A DNA stretch of 64,000 nucleotides from Temnopleurus reevesii (taxonomy: Eukaryota > Echinodermata > Echinoidea > Temnopleuroida > Temnopleuridae): NCBI GenBank assembly GCA_036244855.1, contig BQKZ01000695.1:24450-88449 (forward strand), given 5' to 3'. Below the pieces are notes generated by a model, which did no database searches, was not told where the DNA came from, and was given only the letters and a program-made list of their open reading frames with translations. Of this stretch, positions 13,431-25,400 are shown in pieces. A program made the translations under genes and the position numbers. The stretch's first letter is position 1. The number at the start of each line of letters is the position of its first letter.

Positions 13431-14955
13431 TTCAGTATAAAAGTTATAGCAGGAAGTTTTAAATCTTGTTTGGTAACGAGCATGGTTAATTGCTAAGTTA
13501 GGTGCTCTAATGTCCGTGCGTTCCACCATTAGTTTTGGCGCAGCGAGTAAGGCGCCATTTTAAGTGAGGCGCCGCGCCGTAAGACGCCATTAAAGAGCCA
13601 TTTTTAGGATGGGTGCATTTTTAATGGCGGAACCATTTAAAGAGAGAAGCCATTGTGCTGTATTTCACTTTATATCACATAAGCACAATAATTAAGTGCA
13701 GGGAACTGAACATACACCATATTTTATTTCACTTTTACAGAGTTAGATTTTTTCAGCACGCTCCTCTGAATTGTTAGTTGCTTAATCCCAAGAGAACTTG
13801 ATAGTGTGTCGAAAATGTGTCAAACTCTTTATCCTTCTTTAAGACAGATGGAAAATTTCTGCAACTCTCAAAGATACATTTTATAATTTTGACAACCACA
13901 AAACAATAACTACACATAAAAATATTGAGTTATATTCATTTCAATGACAAAAGTTGAAATGGCTTTGTTTTCCATTGAATCAGATAATATTTGCATTCGG
14001 TATTTGCTTTGATAGCTCTGTTTGATTGTTTTATCTTTACATTTCTGTTTTCATGTATAACATATTTTATGATGACAACCACGTACGTGACTAGAGCTCT
14101 TAATGGATATTGACAATGGAACATATTTTTTACTCTTTTATTGTTCTTATCTCTTGTAAGTTATTATTTTTTTTTGCAGCTTTTCCTTTCGTTTTTTTTT
14201 CTAAAGTAAATTTCTGGCTTTAGTCTTCTCTGAAACTTTGTGAACACCTCATCTTTAAACTCTATATCGCTCTACTATTTTAAATGCCAAATGACACACG
14301 CCATAGAATAGTGTTTCAGGCGAAAATGAGGAGGTTTCTGGTTTTTAATTTGTAAATACACGCATGCGTATATCTTTTGTTGTTTAGTATATGATCATAA
14401 CATAAAAATATAATGATTGCCGAGGCTTTGGGCTTAAATGATTTCTTTCGGTGTTTTAGGTGATGCTCATTTACGAAAAAGCGGGAAATTCTTAAGAATG
14501 TACATGATATACGAGAATGGAAGAATATCCCTAAACCCGACTCCTAAAAAAGAAAACAGGATCTTCTCCCCCTGCTTGAGTCATAAAATTCGCCACAGGT
14601 AGGGTCGTGGGTTCGACGCGTGCGCCCCACGCCAAGGATAGGTATACCTGCGCCTCGCCCGGCAGGATTAATAAGGTGAGGCACAGGGGCTTCGCAAGGT
14701 GTACGTGCTCTGTGCTCGCTCCGCGCCTCAATAGGGGTGTGCGCTGTGATTATGGGAGAGGCTCTCGCATTGTTTGAAGAAGTCTATGTGACGTGTGGGT
14801 ATGTCGTCCCGCACCTGAATCGATTGGCATAAATCCTACCTGTCCGATTTCTCATTGTTTGCCAGCACAACTCCACAACACAACACTGGAGAGAGAGCAA
14901 GAGAGAGACACGCTTATACTCGGGGTTCTATGCAACGGAATTCATGTGAGACAAC
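13368..14955. other. Upstream flank of the HES promoter
   Basis: Holds the GCCATT cluster (13.55-13.66 kb). At about 14580-14740 a CpG-rich stretch includes a degenerate tRNA-like B-box (gtgggttcgacgcg), perhaps a SINE relic. Then comes a GA-rich proximal region leading to the paired Su(H) site. A 116-codon open frame at 14793-15143 overlaps the promoter and is not judged coding. Confidence 0.5.
13545..13656. promoter_or_regulatory. Cluster of GCCATT (YY1-like) motifs upstream of the HES promoter
   Basis: In about 110 bp there are GCCATTTT (13554), GCCATTA (13586), GCCATTTTT (13597), AATGGC (13623-13628), ACCATTT (13632) and GCCATTG (13649), mixed with GGCGCC blocks. It lies about 1.4 kb upstream of the TATA box. 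It may be a regulatory cluster or a decayed short tandem repeat. Confidence 0.3.
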
Positions 14956-14987
14956 CGTGGGAATGCTGCGATCGCTCTTTTCTCACA
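14956..14987 (+). promoter_or_regulatory. Su(H)/RBPJ paired site (SPS) of the HES promoter
   Basis: CGTGGGAA at 14956-14963 and TTCTCACA at 14980-14987 (TGTGAGAA on the minus strand). Both fit the Su(H) consensus YGTGRGAA. They point head to head with exactly 16 nt between them. Paired sites of this orientation with 15-17 nt spacing are the established architecture for cooperative Notch transcription complex dimers at E(spl)/Hes promoters. It lies 38 bp upstream of a TATA box and about 0.9 kb before the HES start codon. Confidence 0.85.
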
Positions 14988-15025
14988 CTTATTGTTGAAA
15001 ATACCTCAGCGCATCGCGCTAAGAC

Positions 15026-15032
15026 TATAAAA
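15026..15032 (+). promoter_or_regulatory. TATA box of the HES gene
   Basis: TATAAAA, 38 bp downstream of the paired Su(H) site. Transcription would start near 15055-15060 by the usual TATA spacing, which puts the paired site about 70-100 bp upstream of the start, similar to vertebrate Hes1. No clear initiator consensus is seen, so the start site is inferred. Confidence 0.65.
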
Positions 15033-15056
15033 CTAGACGAGGTTAAGGTATTAACT

Positions 15057-15892
15057 TTTGAAAGAAGAAGAAGCGAGCCGGGCTCTTTCGTTTTTACCTC
15101 GATCTTTTTATGTTATTATTTACCTCACAATGGACAAATGTGATCTTTCTCTTTAGAGGTCTGCGATGTTGACGAATTCCATCAGGGTGAATCTATTGGG
15201 GCTTCTTCTGGCCTCTTCGTTTCTTTAAAAGAAATAAAGGAAATAATAAAAAAGAATCAAACAACCACCTCGTCTGTCATCTCGATTTTATTTTGAGCCT
15301 ATTCGAGAGCTCGGTAAAAGCTTGACAATTAATTTATCATTACTCCCATCGTTCGGAAGCGAGAGAAATATTTCGGCGACAATCCTTTTATTAATTCGTC
15401 TGGACAACAATGCATTTGGTGATCAACAAGTAGTCTTCCTTTCAATATCGCTGGGAAAACAACCCGATTTGGATAATTTATTTGTCAAGCTGGAATTTGA
15501 GAGGAAAAAGGAAGAATAGCGTTGGTTTTTGCTAAGCAACGGAACTTATGGAATATCGCGATGCAGATCGGAGTATCGGTTACACCTGGAAACTAAAAAG
15601 GCCCGATTTACTTCCTGACTCCGTGCTTTTCGACAACTCGTTTTAAACCAACGAATAAAGTCATTTTACTCAGCGTAGCAACATTAAAACGTCTTCATAC
15701 GAGAGAACAGCTAAGAAACCAACGTTTAAAAACTTTCCAGGACTTTTGAGCAGCTTCTGTCGTGGAAAAAAAGCTTGACTATCGCTGGACTATCGAATCG
15801 CCAAGATAGGTCGTCTGCTGCAGGTTAGGTTTAATCGGTTTTCGGACGCGCGCCGCAGGCCGTCCCAAGATCACTCAATTCTAAGACCGGTG
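15057..15892 (+). other. Probable HES 5' UTR with upstream ORFs
   Basis: Inferred leader from the TATA-predicted start to the HES ATG, about 835 nt if unspliced. It contains at least four short ATG-initiated ORFs: 15110-15172 (20 aa), 15166-15228 (20 aa, hydrophobic, overlapping the first), a 7-codon ORF beginning near 15410, and 15548-15646 (32 aa, weak context). All end before the HES start. The leader boundaries are not proven, and a 5' UTR intron cannot be excluded. Confidence 0.5.
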
Positions 15893-15952
15893 ATGACACC
15901 TGATGAAATGTCGTCGCCAGAGAAATCTAGCCGAGGCCACGAAGGCAGAAAG
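15893..15952 (+). CDS. hes: HES coding exon 1 (start codon, residues 1-20)
   Basis: Begins at ATG 15893 (MTPDEMSSPEK...) and ends AAG|gtaaaa in phase 0 after the residues GRK. This ATG is the first in its frame after an in-frame TGA at 15776-15778. It has a purine at -3. A second in-frame ATG is at codon 6. The short acidic/serine N-terminus before the basic region is normal for Hes1-like proteins. The exon is supported by exact phase matching to exon 2 and by the HES proline-basic motif continuing across the junction. Confidence 0.9.
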
Positions 15953-18900
15953 GTAAAAAAAATTATTCTCTCTCTCTCACCCTCATTTTGTTGCATCAAA
16001 TGCACTTAAGATTTGGCGCCAATTTAAAGCGCGCGCAACGCATCTTTCCTTTCTCTCAGGCTATTTTTTTTCTTCATTATTTCTCTTTCATTATACCCCT
16101 GGTACTAAACATCAAATTAGAACAAAAATAATTCTTTGGGCATTTTTATCTATATCTTTACTTTATATATTAATTCTAGCAACCCAATGTCCAATCATAA
16201 TCTTAAAACTTTATATCAAATCCCGTTTTTTCTCTTTCACTCTCGCTTCTCAACATTTCTTTTAATTCTGATGATTTTTCTTTACAAAATATTTTATAAT
16301 GGAACAGATACTTACGCTTCTAAAATCTTAACGTTTTCTGATTAAGGTCCTCATTTTTTTTAAGAACTTGTGATGCCAGTTATTTCTCACTATAACAATT
16401 TTAAAAAATATGTTTTAGCTCGTTGGAGAGTATGGGAAACATTTCGGAGCCCGTTTCGTTTTTCCTATTAATCGCTACAAGTGATTGCGAAATGTAGATT
16501 CCGTTTCAGATTTTTTTTACTTGCATTCATTCTTAATTCCATTTGAACGTATCTAAACTGTGTCTGTCTTTTATTTTCCTTCTCATACTGTAACACCAGA
16601 TTTCCATCGAGGATGGGCTTTTCTTTCAACCTCATGCCACAAACTGCATTTTCTTGCTATACCTTTTATATACACCAGGAAACAATAAGGGCAAGATTGA
16701 GAAGGAAATAAAGCAGTACTGTGAAATAGCAGAAAAAAACAATACGAACGACGAAGACAACATCTCTCTTTTTCTTATCTTTATCAAGCGAAAACTTGAT
16801 CATGCAATTTTATTCATTGTGTGTACAAAACATTCGAAAAGCTGACGAATACTGAAGAATTTTATCATCATCTGAAAAAAGCCCCAAAATGCTTTCCCAA
16901 CGAAATGTCAAGCTCGAGATATGAAATATGTTGGAAAATAGTTACAGATAGCAAAACATAATATATCAAAATTGCAAATAGAGTATTTCGAACACCCCAT
17001 GATTTTTCTTAAATTTGACGACTGTTTTTACTTCACGATTTCGCACAATAATTTATCAGACCTGTTTCTTAATTTCATGCATCAGATAATGAATCGCTAT
17101 TTTCTTGAACTGTTTTTACGCTTGTCTTTCTAAAAGGCAATTTTAGATTTAAACACACTCATGATAAAATATCGAGCACTACCTTTTTGACATAACCCCT
17201 ATGACGTTTGACACCCTGTCACTGCAATATGATACTCGTGACATTTATGATCTAAACTTTTTATCTACTGACCTACAAAATATGACACAGTCGTAAATCT
17301 ATATTTAAAAACAACTTTCCCAGTTTCTTTCGTCGTAAAACTGTTACATTCGCACCAGATTTCTTATTTGAGAAATTATGTTTTACATAATGATATAAAT
17401 GTTATGAGTATAAAGAAGGTATGACCGTTTAAGAATTGAAATATTTTTCAAGTATTGTTTCATATCGTTATTATTTTGGAATGTTTATTCAAAGTAATCA
17501 CTTATCACTTAGCATTAAACATATTATGCGATTTGAATAGCGACACCTGTAAATATCTTTGAAAAAATAATTATTATCGTATTTGATTATTATATAATCC
17601 ACTTTTGTATTGTAAAAAGTCAGATCGAGCTTACGTAATAATGCGACATGATGCTCGGACGTTTCAATACATACAGTAATGGCAATGGTATCGTGACACA
17701 TTATGAATCTATCTAAAATCGCTATACTGTTTAACTAAAATACGTACTCAACTATTTGTCTATAAATGTATTGAAAATGATTTTTTTTCCCTTTTGAATA
17801 TGTTTGAAATATGTTTACTTTTGAACAAAATGCTGCGAAACGGAAGCATATAACAACTATTAGGTTGCAATAGGTTTTCATAGCCAAATACCTATATACT
17901 GTCAGACTGTTCTCAAGTAATTAAATAATTTGATTATTCGATTTCGTCAAATTCACGTACAAACTTTATACATTCTGCGCGAAATCAAATGCTCGAAATA
18001 TAAATTGTCTTGAAATTAGTTGAAAATTTAAACTTATATAATTTTTTTAGAAAAATAAAAGACATCCTGGGAATGGCGCCTCGAAAATATCACCTTTCCG
18101 AAGGAAGAACATTTACTCTTTCCCTTTCTGACTAATGCCGTTTGTTATACCAAACCAACATAAAAAACAACACACCTACGATGAGACAGAAGCCATTGTA
18201 AAAGCCGAGATTGCGACATAACATTTTAACAATACTATTGTTGTACTGATAAGTTTCCGCATACTGAGCACAACATAATACCTGTCTAAACATGTAAGGA
18301 CATGTCTTTCAAATCTCTGATCAACAGATATGATTTTTGTGGTTTTGATCTTCACCTGCCAACTTATTGACATTCAGACGTTGATATGACATTTACAAAT
18401 CTTTGTGACTAAATTTTGTTTATTTTTGCTGTGTCGCTCTCTCAATTGTTTGTATTTTCTTGGGATGTATTAACAAGTGTATTGATAAATTAATAGATAA
18501 ATGAATGTATAAACAGAACAAAGACAAAAAAAAAACGATACATAAATAAATTGATAAACAAGCAATTAGGTTTTTATGTTCATTTTCATACATCTTTCAA
18601 GATATTTCCCGTTTCAGGCATACATTTTGTGCAAATGCAAATGTCCAATGTCTATTATCCTCCCGGATATGAATGATTAAGTCCTTAACCCCAATCACTT
18701 GTTAAATTATAAATATTAATAGCAAGATAAATAAATCTTTTTTTTTAATATTGATCATGATGAATTTAAAAACATACGTTTTTGAAGAGACTCCAGAATG
18801 TTTTTAAACGTGTAAGGTAGAGAGCGGGAGAGAGAGAGAGAGAGAGAGAGAGAAGGGGGGGGGGGAATTACCATTTAAGACACTCCCATGGGTTTGGCAT

Positions 18901-21900
18901 CTTCTTCTTCTTGATTGAATATCTCGGTATAAAATAGGAAAACAACCCTGAACACAAGACGCCAATATCCTATCCCATGATAATAGACTAGTATAGAAGC
19001 TACACTAAACCATTAGAAATGTTGTTTTTGTTGTACCTCATAGCGGCGACATAAGTCTCTCCTGAGATGCATTAGTGAACACGTCGTCAACATATTATTG
19101 AAAATATAACATGAGAAACCACATAGGCTATCGGCTAGAAATGATTAACATCTTATTAAGATCTTTAAAAGGTTGGGCCTAGATTGTTGAATCCATATCA
19201 ATGTCGCTATCTTGTGACAGTTTTCACGTGTCTTGATATAATTTGGTTTCCTTGTTTTCACTATCGTATAAGAAAGCTGAAAATGGAAGCCATATCGGGC
19301 TTTATTTTGTGACACTGGTAGCATTTTTCGGGATAGGTTGGTTTCTGTTTAATTCATATGGGGTTAGAAGCCGGAAAGCTTCGAAGGCTGTTTAGCAACC
19401 GGGGTTAACTTAAAACTGGCTGAGGATCGTATTCAGATATAACTAGTAGTAGTTATTTAAAGCCAATATGTTTGTTTCCTTTATCTCTTTTAACCATGTC
19501 CAGCTGGAGTTGCTTTTCATAAAATGTAATGTTCACATCATGAATCGTTAGTAATGTACATCAAGAAACGGGTTGGTGAATATAAAAATGTCACGAGTAA
19601 AAGCAGTGTTATAATTTCACGTAAACATTATTATGTAAATGGCATTTAGAAAAGTATGACTATCTGGGAAAAATTTCCAAAATGTCAGAAAATGACAAAT
19701 AAATTTGGAAGAAACCGCAAACTCTATATAAAAATTAATCTGGAATAGATACACAGCAAATAAACGTTCCATTGGATTAAAAAGCGATAGTTTGTCATTT
19801 CTTTGGAAGTTTGCAAATTACATGGGTCCTTCTATAATTATGCACGATAATTAAGAAGACATTGACACTCATGGGCTGAGAATATTTCTTTATTTTGGGG
19901 TGAAACAGAAACATGTATGTTTTGTTGCTAAAATTGAACAGACTTATGGGTAAAATACGGGAATTTTATTTAAAAATATACACATTTATACCCAACAAAG
20001 CATGTTCCCCCTTTATCCAATATTGAGTATGGCTTTTCATTTGATGAATCATTATGTCGTTGACCTATTTGCTTGAATATGTGGTAAATGTGGACAAGCT
20101 TTAAGTCCATATTAGTCATCTAGAGAGTGCTTTTCAATAAACAATTCTTTGAATAAACGGTTGATGAAGACTCACTCTGAGGTGACTAAATGAGAGATTG
20201 ACGGGGGCCCCGTAACATTAAACTTTCCAATCGATCGTACGATTGATATCAATCGCAAGTCTATGGGAAAGCGTTTGCTACAGTTTGCGATTGATTGCAA
20301 ACTTGTTTATGTTACACACCCCTGGTATCTTTCAGGCTCGGGGAGGGGGAAGCTAGGTTATTATGCTCTCCCCGATCGAAGACGAAGCCCCGTAGAGAAT
20401 AGATAGGGTGACAATAGGTCACACTAAAGAACCCCGTTCTCAATGCTACCACCAGTCACGGCCCTATGGGGGCACAATCGCACCCCAGCTCCAAATGGAC
20501 CGACTCATTGTTTGGAATTGTAGGGGTAAAGAATTATACGGGAATTTGTGAGAGGGGGGCAACTTTGTACCTGTGATATCACCCGATGGGTATGGATTCT
20601 GTTTTGGAAAGGTATAACGGGTAAAAACTCTTCCCCAGGCTTAGGATAAAGCCGTCTGACTTAACGCAGTCGGGTGTTCGATGGATGAAAGCCGGTTAAG
20701 GGGTGAACAAAACCTGGATTAGCGAGTGGTTGTTGCTTAATGGATGGTATAATGCGAAAATCTAGAGGTATAAAATGCAATTACAAGAACAAACAGGCTC
20801 CGAGCAAGGAAGTCAAGGGAGGGTTAATTTAGAATAGATTGGCGTCGACCACTTTCGTAGCTATTCATTTCCTTAACTTCTTTTTGTTTAGCTTCGAAGC
20901 TGCTTGCATATAGAAGACTTAGATTTTCCCCTTTTAAGAAACTTCATCATATATTTCCGCTTGCTTTCTAAAATTGCCTTTTTAAGCATGTATTGTTTTG
21001 TTTCCCCCACAAGCCTTACCATGCTTCAAAACACTTTTGTTTAAGCAAATGACAGGCATGTAGCGTGATGGGTAACTTAATTTAAGCATGTATTTTTCGA
21101 AATAGAATTACGTAGAATAAATGAGCTAATGAAAGAGTCGAAGCTGCTTGCATATACTGTAGATGACTTACATTTCCCCTTTCAAGACACTTCATTATCC
21201 ATTTCCCGTTTGCTTTCTATGACAGTCTTTTTTTAAAATATAAATTGTGTTTTTGTATTGTTGTATTCCCCTGCAATCTTACCTTGCTTTAAAATACATA
21301 ATGCTATTTTTTTGTTTTAGCAAATGACATACATGTATCGTGATGGATAACTTTAAGCATGTTTTTTTTTCGAAATAGAATTACGTTGAATAAATGAGTT
21401 CATATTCTCACCATTTTTAGTGTTCAATATTGTGGAATTAAATTGATACTACGTACAAAAATATGATAATGGGTGAAACGTAGGACAATTGTGAATCATT
21501 CAAAGTTCATCACTGAAAATGATTTCTGGAGTCTCGAAATTTGTTTGCAAGCTTTTGTGAGAGGAAAATTTAAAGGAAAAAAAAAACTTAACCTTCACGC
21601 TGGTTCGCATTTTTTTCTAGATTAAATGCATTTGTTCCAGTATTGATTAATACGTTGATATACATATATAATATATCATTCTATCTCATGACATTTATCT
21701 TTTAGACAGTTCTAAACATTTTCTTGATCAATTACACAAAAATGCCATTTCTTTGCAATTGTAACAAGAAAACTGTTTTGATTTGAACAGTTCTATTTTT
21801 CCTTTTCTATAGCCTTCCACCCGAAATGCTATTTTTTTTTTTTACAATTTAAAAAGAAAGAATGTTAACGGTTTTATTTTTTCCTTTTCTACAGTCTTCC

Positions 21901-22390
21901 CCAAAAAGTGCAGTTTCGTTTTTTTAAATAAAAAGATATTATTGATGTTAACAGAACTTCTATTTTTTATTTTTTACAGTCTTCCAAACCATTGATGGAG
22001 AAAAGGAGGAGAGCGAGGATAAATGATTGTCTGACAGAGCTGCAAAACATCTTGGATGCACTTAACCCTGAGGTAATAGAAATATATATTCTACCGAGGG
22101 TTATTTATAAACACTTAAATGTACAAAAGGTTCTTTTAAAAAAAAATCCATTTTGTTTACCCTATTGTATTTATATCTTATTTTTTAATCACGGTAAAAA
22201 AGACTTCTAGAAGCTAATTTTCAACAAGGCCATCTGATAAACCATCTGTTAAAATTAATCCTATCTGTTTTTAATAGAATATTTTATAGTTTCTAAAGTT
22301 GGTTTGGGGCGTCTCTCTACCCTACTTCACATCATAGTTGGGCTTTGAGCATCTTTTTCAAAAAGTGGATTTTGCCCCATCAAACTTGTA

Positions 22391-22442
<52 letters not shown>

Positions 22443-25400
22443 GTTATTATTATTGTTATTATTATTATCATCATTATTATCATTATTATTATCGAAATAC
22501 AGAAAAATATCGATTTGTTTGTCTTTGTATGTTTTTATTGTACTTAATCACAGTTTAGGACATACTTAGCCAAAAATACAAATCATCCAAACAGGCTGTA
22601 TGTGCCTCTTTAGACGTATCACAGAAATAAATCAAATCTTTCGATGAAGATGTATAGCCTTTCTTGGATTGCAAGAAAGCAATTTAACCATTCAATGTAT
22701 CTCTACTTTACACATTGAATTGACAAGCAATTGAAGAACCCACCATTAATTTGATTGCCCGATTAAGTTAAGATTGTGTTTTAGATCGTTATTACATTCT
22801 TGAATGAAATCAAAGCAGTTTTCTGCAATGAGGCAAACATTTTCACCACTTCGCGTGGTGACGAGAATGACATAAATTTACAGGGTTTTTATGAAGCGAC
22901 AATAGGATAAAAGCATTCCCGTGACTGACTCAATTCAACATTATAATGATAATGGATTCATTAAAATGATTGTGGTTTTCATAGGCAATTGAACGAGTAA
23001 TTCACATAAATTTGAATCACTGATTCCATGCAGGGCGCTTAAAATTGCATCTCATTTGGCAAAATATCTTCCTATCTTATTTTCATTTCGGGATCAACTC
23101 GTTAATTTGAAATTGGCTAGTTGTGTGCACAAAAGATTTAAATTGACTGAGAAGTAACACATCATAAATCTTCTTTCCATATTTACACAATGAGTTCCCG
23201 TCATCTGAAACGCAAAATTGTTGACGAAATAAACATGGTGAAAGAAAGCTGGAAGTTTTATTCCTCTTAAAATGGCCTATCGATCAAAATGACAAAATCT
23301 GACGTATTGGACTACGGTTATTAAGTTTACTTGAATGTTTGATGATAACAAACTTTTCATGTTTAGCATTGAGCAATGTAGATACAACATATTTGAGGAA
23401 TATATGCATTTTGACATTTATAAAAGTTGATTTATTTCGTTAATAATTGTGGGGATATCGAATTTCTACGAAATATGGAAAATATATAGGTAAAATATTA
23501 TACATGTATCTCATTTTAAGTCTACCTTTGTTGTGTGCTTTTGAGGGGAAGCTCGAATTGTAAGCAATGAAATCACCTATCTACCATCAAAGATATATTG
23601 AATTTTCTGTAATACGAATGTATGAATTTCCAATGAAAACTCACGAAGAACGATAATTCACGAGACACACCCCTAAATCCTGAAAAGAGCTTAGAATGTA
23701 CATTAGAAAAAAAATCAGTGCAAAGTTTCCTATTCTCCTGGTATTTCAAGTATTCAAGTGTTTATTATAGCATGGGTTTCCTTGTTTACTCTCTCGCTTT
23801 TCTCTGCAAATTGGCCGGATTTACGGGGTAAAAGTTAAAGAAATGGAGTGAAAGCGGAAAAAGAAAACTGGGCAGTGTTGAACTGGATGTTACGATTGAT
23901 CGTAGGACTTTTTTTTTTGTCGTAGTGTGCAATGACTACTTAGCACAAATCATCGCAAGGATTCAGCGTTGCGATCGATTGCATAACTTCGTGGAAAGAC
24001 ACCCAGAACTTTTCGGCGGACGAGGGCTGCATGCTAAACCAAGCTTGACACTTTTATCCCAAAAGAGGCTCGCTAAACAATGGTGTTTTCAATGACGGGT
24101 GTCCAACCACCTTTTAATGACCCCTTGAGCCGAAATGAAGACTTTTTAGGAGCAGGAAAGAATGCAAAGGAGACGCCAGTCACGCTATTCTCTTTTGAAA
24201 GTTTTCGTAAGAGCCCATATCATGCTTGGCCGACCGCTCGCTCAGTTGGACATTATTCTACTTTTTCTCGAGAAATGTTTTCAAGGAGTGCTTGATATAT
24301 CAGAAGTGAGACCAAGTATTTCCATTTATTAATAAAGAAAAATGAATAACACGATACTACATGTTGCAGAATGAACATATTACAATTGGCATAATACAAT
24401 AATTATTTCAATTATTATCTACCCAAAACAAAAGTCATTTAATTGATATTGCAGTCATTCAATTGATACTGCAGTCGATTAGATTTATATACAGTATTTT
24501 ATGTGATTCTCACAAAGAGTATCCTGAGGGTTTTATCGTTTTTATAGCATTGCATGCATGTTTTAGAAATTTAATACTAGATAGATAGTTAATGGCTGAT
24601 TGAAATTAAAAAAATCATCCGAGCTAAAATCCAAGTTGAATCATTTTCCTATACACTTCAAAATTCAATTGGAATAAAAACCGATATAACCGAGACTTAA
24701 TGGGCAAATTAGAATACATAAAATGCATTAAAGCTTTCTATTTAAGGAGTTTTTATTTAGAAGTAAATTGAATACAACAGTACTAAAGTTGCAGATATTC
24801 CAATCACTTACCATGCTCAAAAATCTTAAAGGACATATACACACTTCAGAAACGCATTTGTTTGGAGAACGGCCTTGTTCCGAATTTAGAACGTTTTAAA
24901 TGTTCCTCAATGATATTTATCATGCTCCAGAAAGTTTGTTGAAAAATAAGTCTTATCCTCTTTAAGCATCTTTAATAACCTCGTTCTTTAGAGAATATAG
25001 ACCAATGTCTACTTCAATGGAAACAATCAGTAGACAGAAGATCGTCAAAATTTCTTTGTGGAAGCAAAGTGAGATTTATCGAATGTTTTTTCCACATCAT
25101 TTGTGAGTTAATGAAGAATTGCTTAAACTTAGCAGGTTCCAGATACGGAACAAAAAAAAAGTTCATTTCCACATCATTTTCATTGACGTGTAAAATTCAA
25201 TAAGGACATGAAAATCGTATATTATATCTTATTGTATTTGTATCGAACTATATCCATCTAATCATAATAAAAAGCCTGATATCAGCTAACGGTAGATGCT
25301 GCTTTTCAGAAATTAAACAAGGTAAAACGTAAAAATAAGTACAATACAATTACATGTATAATGTAAACACAAAATCTAATTCCAAAATTACACTTAAAAT

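Larger units (their letters stand above)
15953..21979 (+). other. HES intron 1 (6.0 kb)
   Basis: Phase-0 intron, donor gtaaaa, acceptor acag. It contains a TTTGGCGCC palindrome near its 5' end (16012), a GA/poly-G microsatellite (18823-18865), a GGGCCCCGTAACA-type foldback (20204-20323), a tandem duplication of about 245 bp (20892-21400) and three tandem acceptor-like segments at its 3' end. No other coding exon is seen; the remainder is AT-rich unique sequence. Confidence 0.85.

Noticed and set aside
14793..15143. 116-codon frame over the HES promoter
   Set aside because: Starts with GTG, covers the paired Su(H) site and the TATA box, and encodes nothing recognisable.
22338..22569. Poly-Ile / poly-Leu frames
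   Set aside because: Translations of the (ATT)n microsatellite.
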